DNA of 64,000 bases, from contig CAIUZV010000267.1 in the NCBI GenBank assembly GCA_903903735.1, forward strand, positions 1 to 64,000, read 5' to 3'. Below the pieces are notes generated by a model. It did not search any database. It was not told the origin of the DNA and saw only the letters and a list, made by a program, of their open reading frames with translations. The stretch is from an uncultured beta proteobacterium (lineage in GTDB: Bacteria; Pseudomonadota; Gammaproteobacteria; Burkholderiales; Burkholderiaceae_B). The translations under genes and the position numbers were made by a program. Positions 27,018 to 36,593 of the stretch are shown here, piece by piece; the first letter of the stretch is position 1; each line of letters starts with the position of its first letter.

Positions 27018-28022
27018 ATGAACAATCCTTTCCAGTCCCCTGCGTTCTCGATGACGGCGCTCACCGCTGCCATCAACATCCTGCCAAACCAGTTCGGCAA
27101 GCTCGATCAGATCAACCTGATGCCTGCCCGCCCTGTGCGCTTTCGCCAAATTGCGGTGGAAGAGCGCAACGGTGTTCTGAACCTGCTGCCTACGCTGCCC
27201 GTCGGTGCCCCTGGTACGGTGGGCAAACGCGGTCGCCGCACGCTGCGCTCGTTCATCATCCCGCACATTCCTCACGACGATGTGGTGCTGCCCGAGGAGG
27301 TGCAAGGCTTGCGCGCCTTTGGCTCTGAAACCGACACTGAAACCATCGCGAATGTGATGGCCGAGCATCTGCAATCGATGCGCAACAAGCACGCCATCAC
27401 GCTCGAGCATTTGCGCATGGGCGCACTCAAGGGCGTGATCCTGGATGCGGACGGTTCGGTCCTCTACAACCTGTTCGATGAGTTCGGCATTGAGCCCAAG
27501 GAATTCAACTTCGCGCTGAACAACGAAAAAACCGATGTGAAGAAGAAGTGCCTGGATCTCAAGCGCTACCTTGAGCTCAACCTCAAGGGCGAGTACATGA
27601 CTGGCGTTCGCGTGCTGGTCTCGCCTGAATTCTTCGATCTGCTGACGGCTCATCCCAATGTGGTCAAGGCATATCAGTGGTACCAGGAGAGTCTGGCGCT
27701 GCGTGCAGACCAACGCACTGGTTTCACCTTTGCGGGCGTCACCTTCGAGGAGTATCTGGGCCAAGCATCCGATGTGGATGGCAATGTCCGCAAGTTCATC
27801 GCTTCTGGCGAAGGCCATGCCTTCCCCGAAGGCACGGTGGACACCTTTGCCACGTACTTCGCACCGGCTGACTTCAACGAGACGGTCAATACGCTGGGCC
27901 AGCCCCTGTACGCCAAACAAGAGCCTCGTGAATTTGGTCGCGGCACGGATCTGCACACGCAGAGCAATCCGCTGCCGATGTGCCATCGCCCTGGGCTCTT
28001 GGTCAAGCTCCTGGCCAGCTGA
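27018..28022 (+). CDS. Major capsid protein E
   Basis: RFRQIAVEERNGVLNLLPTLPVGAPGTVGKRGRRTLRSFIIPHIPHDDVV. Confidence 0.95.
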   Translation: MNNPFQSPAFSMTALTAAINILPNQFGKLDQINLMPARPVRFRQIAVEERNGVLNLLPTLPVGAPGTVGKRGRRTLRSFIIPHIPHDDVVLPEEVQGLRAFGSETDTETIANVMAEHLQSMRNKHAITLEHLRMGALKGVILDADGSVLYNLFDEFGIEPKEFNFALNNEKTDVKKKCLDLKRYLELNLKGEYMTGVRVLVSPEFFDLLTAHPNVVKAYQWYQESLALRADQRTGFTFAGVTFEEYLGQASDVDGNVRKFIASGEGHAFPEGTVDTFATYFAPADFNETVNTLGQPLYAKQEPREFGRGTDLHTQSNPLPMCHRPGLLVKLLAS

Positions 28023-28357
28023 TGCCACACGATCCGTTTGCCTTGGGTGTCAAACGGCTGTTCGCAAGTTTGGGATCCCCGGCGCAGTACAGCACTGTGG
28101 CTGGGGAGACCATCGAACTCAAGGTCATCAGCAAGGCACCGGATTCGGTACAGGAATTCGGCCAATCACATCTGGCGGTGACCTCGTATCGGTTTGACTT
28201 GCAAGCGGCAGATGTCGCCCAGCCTCAAGAGGGCGATCGCCTGACGTGGCGGGGTGTCATCTATGTCATTCAAGGCGATGCGCTGGTTGACCGTGATCGT
28301 TTGATCTGGACGGTGAGCGCCTATCCCTTGCCCGACTATCCAGCGACGGCGAGGTGA
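28022..28357 (+). CDS. Phage head-tail/neck hypothetical protein
   Basis: ATG at stop of capsid gene; compact morphogenesis operon. Confidence 0.65.
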   Translation: MPHDPFALGVKRLFASLGSPAQYSTVAGETIELKVISKAPDSVQEFGQSHLAVTSYRFDLQAADVAQPQEGDRLTWRGVIYVIQGDALVDRDRLIWTVSAYPLPDYPATAR

Positions 28358-29019
28358 GCATGAGCGTGCGACTACTGGCTGCCCTGCAAGGCGATCTCTC
28401 CAAGATGATGGCGCAGGAACTGAACTCGGCTCGTGTGGCGGTGACCACAGGCGTGCGAGAGGCGACGCAAGGGCTCAAGAGTGAATTGCGCTCGCAAATC
28501 GAAGGCTCTGGCCTGGGCGTGCGTCTGGCCAATACCTGGCGTGGGGAGGTGTACCCGAAGGGACGCCCCAGCTTAGGCTCGGCGGGGCTTGTGTACAGCC
28601 GAGCGCCTGTTGTCGTTGCGGCGCACGACCAAGGTGCGTTGATCCGTTCGAAAAATGGATTCTGGCTCGCCATCCCGCTCCCCGCAGCAGGCACTGGGCC
28701 ACGCGGCAAACGCATGACGCCTGGTCTGTGGGAGCGCATGCGCGGTCAACGACTGCGCTTTGTGTATCGCTCGGGCAAACCGTCGCTACTGGTAGCGGAC
28801 AACTTTCGGGCCAAAACAGGCAAGCGCGCAGGCTTCGCGGCAGCATCTGCCTCCGCTCTGAAATCAGGACGGGGGCTGACCACAGTCCCCATTTTCTTGC
28901 TGGTACCGCAAGTCCAACTCAAGAAGAAATTCGACATCGCCAGTGCAGCCCAGCGCTGGCAAGACAGGCTGATGGTCTTGGTCACGCAGTCGTGGTCAGA
29001 AGAAAGCGCGGACACATGA
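28354..29019 (+). CDS. DUF6441-like phage protein
   Basis: 4-bp overlap with the previous gene; position before tail completion gene. Confidence 0.65.
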   Translation: MSMSVRLLAALQGDLSKMMAQELNSARVAVTTGVREATQGLKSELRSQIEGSGLGVRLANTWRGEVYPKGRPSLGSAGLVYSRAPVVVAAHDQGALIRSKNGFWLAIPLPAAGTGPRGKRMTPGLWERMRGQRLRFVYRSGKPSLLVADNFRAKTGKRAGFAAASASALKSGRGLTTVPIFLLVPQVQLKKKFDIASAAQRWQDRLMVLVTQSWSEESADT

Positions 29020-29020
29020 A

Positions 29021-29467
29021 ATGACGATAAAAACCAGCCAACGAGAAGCGGCGCTGGGGGCTTTGTTCACGCTGTTGGACGGCCTTCCCCTGCAGCCTAG
29101 CGCCATACGCAGAAATTCATCTTTGCCTGAACGTCTCAGCGAGCACGCCATGGTGTTCCTGCGAGATGGGGACATGACTCAAGTCGACGTCACCTTGTCA
29201 CCTGTGACCTATTTGTGGGAGCACGCGGCAAGCATCGAAATCTATGTTGCACACCCCGAGGCCTCTGCCAGAGACGCGCGCATGGATGAATTGCTTCAGG
29301 CGCTGGGCACCTTAGTCTTGGCTGATCCGACCTTGTCTGGGCAGATCGATCACACCGAAGTGATGCCACCCAAATTTGAAGACGTCACACCCGAAGGGTC
29401 TGTGGGCATCAAGGCCTGCACGCTTGACGTGGTGATGCATTACGCGAGCAGCCATCCCTTGGCCTGA
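29021..29467 (+). CDS. Putative tail terminator/minor tail U-like protein
   Basis: Position immediately before the tail tube gene. Confidence 0.6.
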   Translation: MTIKTSQREAALGALFTLLDGLPLQPSAIRRNSSLPERLSEHAMVFLRDGDMTQVDVTLSPVTYLWEHAASIEIYVAHPEASARDARMDELLQALGTLVLADPTLSGQIDHTEVMPPKFEDVTPEGSVGIKACTLDVVMHYASSHPLA

Positions 29468-29501
29468 TCGCCCACAAACCTTAACTACCTGGAGATTCAC
29501 C

Positions 29502-30440
29502 ATGGCTCGTGCATATGGCGCGAACGCCAGCCTATTGGCTGCGTTTGAACCCACCTACGGAACCACACCGACTGGAGACTTTGGAAAAATTCCTTTTGTC
29601 TCCACCACCTTGGGCTCAGAACAGGGCTTGATTGCCAACGATCTGATTGGACTGGGACGAGACCCGAGTGCGCCCATTCGTGACGTGATCAAAGTCGAGG
29701 GTGACATCGTCATTCCCATCGATCTGCGCAACATCGGTATGTGGCTTAAAGCTCTCCTGGGCGGTCCAGTGAGCCTTGGAGACACTGCGCACACCCACAC
29801 CTTCGTTTCTGGCAACTCAGGTCTGCCGAGCCTGTCACTGGAGACGGGACTGCCGGACATCCCAGCGTACTTTTTGGCCTCTGGTGTGATGGCCAACTCG
29901 TTGCAGGTGAAGTTCGCCCGATCTGGCGCAGCGGATGCCACCTTGGGCCTCATTGCCCAAGGGGAGGTCAAGCGCACCGCCAGCGCAGACGTGACGCCCA
30001 CCACTTTGCCGATCACCCGCTTCAATCAGTTCCAAGGTTCGATCAAGAAGAACGGTCAGTCCCTGGGCAACGTGGTCGCTGCGCAGTTGACCTATTCGAA
30101 CAACCTGGCGCGTATCGAAACGATTCGCTCCGACGGAAAGATCGAAGGAGCCGACCCCACAGTGGCTAGCTTGACGGGCAACTTGGAGGTGCGCTTTGCG
30201 GATACGGAATTGATCGACGCCGCAACCAACAACACCCCGCTGGAGTTGACCTTCAGCTATGTCATTGACGCCACCAAGAGTCTGACTTTCATCGCGCATG
30301 AGGTCTACCTGCCAAAGCCCAAGCTCTCAATCTCTGGCCCCGGTGGCATTCAGGCCACCTTTGACTGGCAGGCTGCCAAGAACACCGCAGCCGGTCACAT
30401 GCTGACTGTGCAACTCGTCAATGACGTGGTTGCGTACTGA
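29502..30440 (+). CDS. Major tail tube protein
   Basis: ARAYGANASLLAAFEPTYGTTPTGDFGKIPFVSTTLGSEQGLI. Confidence 0.85.
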   Translation: MARAYGANASLLAAFEPTYGTTPTGDFGKIPFVSTTLGSEQGLIANDLIGLGRDPSAPIRDVIKVEGDIVIPIDLRNIGMWLKALLGGPVSLGDTAHTHTFVSGNSGLPSLSLETGLPDIPAYFLASGVMANSLQVKFARSGAADATLGLIAQGEVKRTASADVTPTTLPITRFNQFQGSIKKNGQSLGNVVAAQLTYSNNLARIETIRSDGKIEGADPTVASLTGNLEVRFADTELIDAATNNTPLELTFSYVIDATKSLTFIAHEVYLPKPKLSISGPGGIQATFDWQAAKNTAAGHMLTVQLVNDVVAY

Positions 30441-30455
30441 AACCAAGAGGCAAAC

Positions 30456-30806
30456 ATGCTCAAACTCAATCTAAAGCGTGAGCCGTATTGGCTCGACCTG
30501 GTCCAAGGCGTGCGCATCAAAGTCAAGCCTGCGACCACCGCACTGGTCATGGCAGCTCGCCATGCGGCAGCCCTGATCGATGGCAAAGACCACGCGGCAG
30601 CTGGAGAGCGAACCGCCACCCTGATTACCGAGCTGGCCAAGGCTTCTATCTTGGCCTGGGAGGGCGTGGGTGATGACAAAGGCAAAGCCGCAGCCGTCAC
30701 GCCTGACGGGATTGCTGCGCTCATGGAACTGTGGCCAGTGGCTGATGCCTTCGAGCGTGAATACCTGGCGGCGCTCTATCTCTTGGATGCTGAAAAAAAC
30801 GGCTGA
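30456..30806 (+). CDS. Tail assembly chaperone, zero-frame product (gpG analogue)
   Basis: 116-aa ORF between tail tube and tape measure, ending ...EKNG* at an A_AAA_AAC heptamer. Confidence 0.85.
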   Translation: MLKLNLKREPYWLDLVQGVRIKVKPATTALVMAARHAAALIDGKDHAAAGERTATLITELAKASILAWEGVGDDKGKAAAVTPDGIAALMELWPVADAFEREYLAALYLLDAEKNG

Positions 30807-31123
30807 AGGCCCGCACCGAATGGCACTTCGGTGGCGGCGCTACGTACTGCGGTGCATGCGAGACGACCTGTCCTGAGTGTCCGTATCAGGTGAACTCGCC
30901 GCAAACCGAAGAGGGCTGGCAGGCCCTCGCTTTGCTGGATGTCTGTTCATCCCAAGTGCGCGCAGTTCAAGGCGCAGTGCTGGGCATGGACTTCAGCGCG
31001 TGGATGTCTGCCAGCCAGGCACTGGATGCAGAGCCCGCTGCCATGACCCATTTCTTTCCTGCCATTGAGGCGGGCCTGACGCAAGCATTGAACAAATCAT
31101 CTCCGGACAACCCAAATGGCTGA
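30456..31123 (+). CDS. Predicted -1 frameshift fusion (gpGT analogue), 222 aa; join 30456..30800 and 30800..31123
   Basis: Slippery A_AAA_AAC at 30794-30800, 10-nt spacer, hairpin 30811-30837; -1 frame open to 31123. Confidence 0.75.
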
Positions 31124-33737
31124 ACGTAACCTATCGATTCGACTGGCTGTCATTGACGGCGGCAAAGTCAAAGCCGAACTGGCAGACGTAGGCGAAGCCG
31201 GAGAGCGATCGCTAAAAAAGATCGAGTCGGCATCGCAGCCTGCCACCAGTGGTCTGAAGTTGCTGTCGTCTGCTGCGAATGATGCCAAGTTTCAATTGCA
31301 GGCTGCGACTGATCGTCTCGGTATGCTCGGATCGGTACTCGGCAAACTAGGCCCTGCAGGACTGATCGCCGGTGCCAGCATCGCAGCACTCGGTGTTGGC
31401 ATGAGCGCCTTGGTCATGCCGGTGGCTCGGGTCGGCGACGAGTTCTTGAAGCTTTCGCAAAAGACTGGCGTTTCGGTTGAAGCGCTCACCGCGCTCGACT
31501 ATGCGGCCAAGCTGTCGGACGTCACCACGGAGGGACTGACCAAGGCCCTGCAAAAGCTCTCGGTCGCCATGTTCGAAACCCAAGTTAATGGTCAAGAGGG
31601 CAGCGCCGCCTTGAAGGCCTTGGGCGTCTCGGCCACGGATGCGCATGGACAAATCCGTCCGACCGAAGCCGTGCTGCTGGATCTGGCCGAAAAATTCGCC
31701 GACATGCCCGATGGTGCGGACAAAGCTGCACTGGCCATCAAGCTCTTAGGAAAGGAAGGTCTGGCAATCATTCCGTTCCTGAATCAGGGACGCGAAGGCA
31801 TCACGGCGCTGATGGAAGAAGCTCAACGCCTGGGTCTCGTGATATCCGAAGACGTGGCGCGGGCGTCTGAGGTCTTTAACGACAACCTAACCCGGCTGTC
31901 TGCCATTTTTGAAGGTGTGCAACGCCAGATCGGTGCGGCAGTAATTCCGATCTTGGCCGATTTCACCGAACAGATCGTACTGGCGCAGACCGAGACGGGT
32001 AGTTTCAGTAATGAGCTGCAACGCATCTCAGCCAACCGGGAGGCGACGATCACCTTTCTCGAGTCCGTGGCATCGGGACTGGCCTTCGTCGCCGAGTCTG
32101 CGGTACTGTTGAAACGCGTCATTGCCCAGCCCTTCGACAGTCTATCGGTGGTCGGCAAGGACATCGAGACCTGGTTCAAGAGTGACGTCTTGCGTTCGAT
32201 GAAGTCTATGGGCTACGACCCCAAGGTCATCGATGCGGAAATCACCAAGCTGCAAACAGCACGTGATGACTATGTCCGTGCCTCCAATGATCGGCTCTTC
32301 AACATCAATCAAAACCCTGGCTACGCCGACCGAGTCGCCAAGTTCTTTGACGAGCAGCGCCGCACTGTCCGCGTCATGGGCCAAAAACTTGTGCTCGACA
32401 CCGAGGCGCAGGCCAAGGAAGTCCAGGCGATCTACGACAAGTTCCTGCCGACGCTGCCGCGCAAGCCCAGCCTGACTCTGGATCTCTCCGGCTTCGAGAA
32501 ACCCAAGCCGGCAGAAAAGCTTAATGAGGGTGAAGCCTTCCTTAATCAACTGCGCTCACGTCTGACACGTGCGCAAGAGGGCGAGGCCGCTGAATTGCGT
32601 GCCCGCGCCCTGCAGATCGAAGCCAAGGGTTACAAAGGTGTTTCCGTCGAAGCCGAGAAATACATCCAGGTGCTGGAATCCATCGAGCGCCAGAAAGAGA
32701 AAGACAAAGTCTTTGAGGCCTACGAAAAGGAAGAGGCCAACGCCCGCAAGATCGTCGAGAACCTGATCGGCGGCAATCGCCAGCGGATTGAAGGTGTGCA
32801 GCTGCAGCGCGAGATGCTGGACCTGTCAGTGAGCGAACGTGCCATTCTGCAAACTCGCACCGAGATGGAAAAGTCTGCTGCCACCGCGCGAAAGGAAGCC
32901 GGACAGATCCAGGACGCAGCTCTGCGCACTCAGGCAATCGAAGCTATCAACGACGCCCTCGCGCGTCAGTTGCCGATCATCGAAAGTCTGGTTCGTGCCA
33001 ATGCCGATTACCAGCGTAGTGCTGAATTCGGTGCCCAATCAGCACTTCGGACCTACATCGAGGAGGCGACCAATGCCGCCAAGCAGGCAGAGCGGGCCGT
33101 CACGGGCGCATTCAAGTCCATGGAGGATGCACTTGCCCAGTTTGTGATGACTGGCAAGTTGGACTTCAACAGCCTGGCCAATTCCATCATCAGCGACCTG
33201 ATCCGAATCCAGATTCAGCGAACGATCACCTTGCCCCTGGCGAACTGGGCCATGAGCCTGTTCACGCCGGCGGCCAGCACCGCACTACCCCTAGGTTCGG
33301 GTGACCTGATGGGAGTGAACGCTAATGTCGCTCACAGCGGCGGTCTCTTGGGTATTGATGGGCTGCCATCTCGGCACGTTGATGGCGCTGTGTTCGCCGG
33401 GGCATACCGTTTTCACACTGGGGGGCTGGTCTCGGGCGAAGTGCCAATCATCGCGCGCCAGGGTGAGGCCGTCTTCACGCCGGGGCAGTTGCGTGCCTTG
33501 GGCGGTGCCGTGGCGGGCAAGCCCCAGGTCAATGTGGAAGTGAATGTGATCAATAGAGCCAGTGGGGTTGAAACCCGCATTGAGCAGCAACAGCAGCCCG
33601 ATGGCAGCACTCGACTCGATGTCATCGTAGAACAAATGGAAGCGCGTATGGCCCGGTCGATCTCGCAGGGTTCTGGATTGGCACCGACGCTGGAGCGACG
33701 CTATGGGCTGAATCCGGCCGCAGGAGCCATGCGATGA
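31116..33737 (+). CDS. Tail tape measure protein
   Basis: 873 aa; FLKLSQKTGVSVEALTALDYAAKLSDVTTEGLTKALQKLSVAM; C-terminal FKSMEDALAQFVMTGKLDFNSLANSIISDLIRIQIQ. Confidence 0.93.
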   Translation: MAERNLSIRLAVIDGGKVKAELADVGEAGERSLKKIESASQPATSGLKLLSSAANDAKFQLQAATDRLGMLGSVLGKLGPAGLIAGASIAALGVGMSALVMPVARVGDEFLKLSQKTGVSVEALTALDYAAKLSDVTTEGLTKALQKLSVAMFETQVNGQEGSAALKALGVSATDAHGQIRPTEAVLLDLAEKFADMPDGADKAALAIKLLGKEGLAIIPFLNQGREGITALMEEAQRLGLVISEDVARASEVFNDNLTRLSAIFEGVQRQIGAAVIPILADFTEQIVLAQTETGSFSNELQRISANREATITFLESVASGLAFVAESAVLLKRVIAQPFDSLSVVGKDIETWFKSDVLRSMKSMGYDPKVIDAEITKLQTARDDYVRASNDRLFNINQNPGYADRVAKFFDEQRRTVRVMGQKLVLDTEAQAKEVQAIYDKFLPTLPRKPSLTLDLSGFEKPKPAEKLNEGEAFLNQLRSRLTRAQEGEAAELRARALQIEAKGYKGVSVEAEKYIQVLESIERQKEKDKVFEAYEKEEANARKIVENLIGGNRQRIEGVQLQREMLDLSVSERAILQTRTEMEKSAATARKEAGQIQDAALRTQAIEAINDALARQLPIIESLVRANADYQRSAEFGAQSALRTYIEEATNAAKQAERAVTGAFKSMEDALAQFVMTGKLDFNSLANSIISDLIRIQIQRTITLPLANWAMSLFTPAASTALPLGSGDLMGVNANVAHSGGLLGIDGLPSRHVDGAVFAGAYRFHTGGLVSGEVPIIARQGEAVFTPGQLRALGGAVAGKPQVNVEVNVINRASGVETRIEQQQQPDGSTRLDVIVEQMEARMARSISQGSGLAPTLERRYGLNPAAGAMR

Positions 33738-33747
33738 GGAGGCTTGG

Positions 33748-34233
33748 ATGAATATCACTTGGCCCAACACGCTGCCACTGCCCCTGGTCGAAGGCTACGG
33801 CTTAACACCTCAAGAGGCGGTTTTGCGAACTGACATGGAGTCGGGTCCAGCACGCCAGCGACGTCGCTTTCGGCAAACGCCCACGCGCATCACCGTGCAT
33901 TGGTTGTTTTCCGAAACTCAGTTCGCCCTGTTTGAGGCTTGGTACAAGTACCACGCCAACGAGGGTGGTCAATGGTTCGAAATCAACTTGGTCGGTGGCC
34001 TCGGACTTTTGCCCCATGAAGCCCGCTTTACCCGTCAGTTTGAAGCTCAGTTGCGCTCAGCTAGGCGCTGGGACGTCAAGGGCGAATTGGAGATCCGTGA
34101 ACGTCCCACGCTCGATGAAGGCGCTCTCAACCTGCTGCTGGAGTTGGATGCGCAAGACATCTTCGGCATCGGTAGTGAACTGCACAAATTGGTTCACACA
34201 ACATTGCCGTTTCGCATGCCCGCCACTATTTAA
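33748..34233 (+). CDS. Minor tail protein
   Basis: MNITWPNTLPLPLVEGYGLTPQEAVLRTDMESGPARQRRRF; directly after tape measure. Confidence 0.75.
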   Translation: MNITWPNTLPLPLVEGYGLTPQEAVLRTDMESGPARQRRRFRQTPTRITVHWLFSETQFALFEAWYKYHANEGGQWFEINLVGGLGLLPHEARFTRQFEAQLRSARRWDVKGELEIRERPTLDEGALNLLLELDAQDIFGIGSELHKLVHTTLPFRMPATI

Positions 34234-34248
34234 ATACGGAAGTTCCCG

Positions 34249-34887
34249 ATGAGCCTACAAACAGATCTGCATGATGCCGTCACACGTGTGGCTGTCGACA
34301 GCGTGTTACTGCATACCATTGTGCATGGCAGCTCCCAGGAGACAGTGACCACCGGAGGTGGCGATGTCGTCACAGTGGCCAAGCTGCTCAATGATGCCGA
34401 TGCGCGCATCAATCTTGCAGCCCAAGGCCTTCTCGCCCGAAGCCAGTCAGCCGCACAGGATGCGCTGACCTCAGCGGAGTTGGCATCCAGTGAAGCCTAT
34501 CGTTCTCAGTCGGCGGCTAGCCAAGGCGTCGCGCAGTCGAATGCCATCTTGCAAGTGGTGCAGACCAGCGGTAACCAAATTCTGGTTGATGCCGAGGCTG
34601 TACTTCAGCAAGTCGTTGCTCGCTTGCTGGCTGTTGGCTTGCCAGATACCTTGACCGGTGCGCGGGGCAAGCTCTTGAAGGTCAAGATCGATGAATCTGG
34701 CTATGAGCTGGTGAACACTGCTGCATTGCCTCGTTTTTATGGATTCCAGTTGTCCAGCGACGGCTCGGAGTTGCTGCTCACTGAGGGACGAGAGAGTGGA
34801 TTTGATGCCCAGGTTTTTCTGTCTTGGAGCCTGGCTGAAGGTGTCACTTTTGTTATCCATGACAATGCGCTGGAGGTGCAACTATGA
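34249..34887 (+). CDS. Tail-tip/fibre-associated hypothetical protein
   Basis: Ala/Ser/Gln-rich coiled segment AQDALTSAELASSEAYRSQSAASQGVAQSNAIL. Confidence 0.6.
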   Translation: MSLQTDLHDAVTRVAVDSVLLHTIVHGSSQETVTTGGGDVVTVAKLLNDADARINLAAQGLLARSQSAAQDALTSAELASSEAYRSQSAASQGVAQSNAILQVVQTSGNQILVDAEAVLQQVVARLLAVGLPDTLTGARGKLLKVKIDESGYELVNTAALPRFYGFQLSSDGSELLLTEGRESGFDAQVFLSWSLAEGVTFVIHDNALEVQL

Positions 34888-36551
34888 ACCTCGATATCTC
34901 AGCGCTCGGTTATCGATGGTGTGGTATCTACTCCCCGTATCTCAGTTACCGCGATGGTGATGTGGTGTTCAAAGACGGTGGGGCCTGGGTGATCCGCCAC
35001 GGGCAACCGCAGCCTTTCTCGCTTGGTCAGCAAGACGCAGTGCTCAAGGGGCATTTGCTGACTGGTGGCGCTTCCGTTGGCGGCATCGGCAGTATGGTGC
35101 TTCACTCCAATGGGGTGGACGGCGTGGAGTTCCGTTTCATGGCTGACCGTAACGGCACGATTGCAACCACCCTCATGAACACAGATCGCGCCGCAGCCGA
35201 TTATCACAGCTCGAATTACTTCATGGCTGCTGTCATGAACGATGGTTCTGTCCGGGCATGGGGGCGCGCCATCTATGGTCAGCAGGGTACTGGCAATACC
35301 GGAGACATAGGCCGCACCTTCCCAGCTCGGGTGGCATTCCCACCTGGGACACCACGCATCGTGTCGGTGACCTGCTTGTGGGATGACACCTTCTTTATCG
35401 ATGCCGAGGGTGGACTTTGGCACGCCGGGGGAAACAGCGGCTATGGCTCACCGACGGCGAGCGCCAATCCGGTACCCCGACGCGTCAATGGGGTCGGCCA
35501 ATTGCCGGCCAACGCGGTGGTCAAACAGATGGTCACCGGCCATGACTGGTATGGCTACCGCATGCTCGCATGCCTGGATGCACAAGGCCGGGTCTATGTT
35601 TGGGGCGCCAATCAGCAGGGCAGTCTGGGCTTGGGCCACACCTCAGTGGTGACCTCGCCTCAACTAGTGCCCTTCACTGCGGACACCCCGATCAAAGCGG
35701 TGTTCCTGTCAGGCGGCACCTATGCCGCCAGTTACCTGATCGACACTGCTGGCAAATTATGGGTTGCCGGAGAAGCCAACTCTTGTGGCTTTGGCAGCGA
35801 CCAATACACGCACCGCCTTTGGATGCCTTGGGGCACAGAAAAGCGGGTTAAGAAAGTGTTCTGCTCCGAGTCAGATGCTCATTGGGTGGCGGGCAGCCAG
35901 TACTACCGCAGTTATGGCGTCATTCTCGAAGATGGCGCGCTCTACCGCTGGGGTCATGACAGCGGTCAGACCTCGGGGATCTGGGGAACTGGATACACGG
36001 GGGACATCTACACAGGCCACGCCCTGTTTCCCTACAAGGTTCTTGATGGCGTGGTCGATGCCTATGCAATCTCGGGTGGCTATGGCCGAACGTTAGCTTT
36101 GATGCAGGATGGCTCGGTGCGGCATACCGGCAATAACAACTATCACATCGGCGGTGGCACAGATCGAACGACTTGGGCGACCATCGGCGGCGACTTTCTG
36201 ACCCAAGTCACCAAACTGCGCATGTACGGCAGCAGCTATGGCTCATCGGCGATGGCACTTCGAGCTGATGGCAAAGCAGTGGGCTGGGGCATGGGTGGTG
36301 CTGGACAGTGCGGCAATGGCTACGCCGACTCTTCGAACACGCCCTCCCGCTTCGTTCTGATCGATCGACCGATTGTGGATTTCTCCCGTTCGGGAACGAT
36401 GGGTTGCGGCGAAGGCGGCGAGTACCACAGCGGGGCCTACCACTTCCTCACGACTGATGGCCAGGTCATGTCGACCGGCCACGGTCAATACGGACAGACG
36501 GGTGACGACGACAGCGACCATCGCTTCGCGCCCTCGCCGATCCTGTTTTGA
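34884..36551 (+). CDS. RCC1-repeat protein in the tail module (1)
   Basis: Repeated NDGSVRAWGRAIYGQQGTGN / AQGRVYVWGANQQGSLGLGH / GQVMSTGHGQYGQTGDD. Confidence 0.85.
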   Translation: MNLDISALGYRWCGIYSPYLSYRDGDVVFKDGGAWVIRHGQPQPFSLGQQDAVLKGHLLTGGASVGGIGSMVLHSNGVDGVEFRFMADRNGTIATTLMNTDRAAADYHSSNYFMAAVMNDGSVRAWGRAIYGQQGTGNTGDIGRTFPARVAFPPGTPRIVSVTCLWDDTFFIDAEGGLWHAGGNSGYGSPTASANPVPRRVNGVGQLPANAVVKQMVTGHDWYGYRMLACLDAQGRVYVWGANQQGSLGLGHTSVVTSPQLVPFTADTPIKAVFLSGGTYAASYLIDTAGKLWVAGEANSCGFGSDQYTHRLWMPWGTEKRVKKVFCSESDAHWVAGSQYYRSYGVILEDGALYRWGHDSGQTSGIWGTGYTGDIYTGHALFPYKVLDGVVDAYAISGGYGRTLALMQDGSVRHTGNNNYHIGGGTDRTTWATIGGDFLTQVTKLRMYGSSYGSSAMALRADGKAVGWGMGGAGQCGNGYADSSNTPSRFVLIDRPIVDFSRSGTMGCGEGGEYHSGAYHFLTTDGQVMSTGHGQYGQTGDDDSDHRFAPSPILF

Positions 36552-36593
36552 ATCTCTTGAATTTCATTTCCCTGTTTCTTGAAGGAGCGCTCC

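Noticed and set aside
26817-28028. 403-aa minus-strand ORF opposite the capsid gene
   Set aside because: Antisense to the confident major capsid gene; low-complexity His/Arg/Leu composition typical of shadow ORFs.
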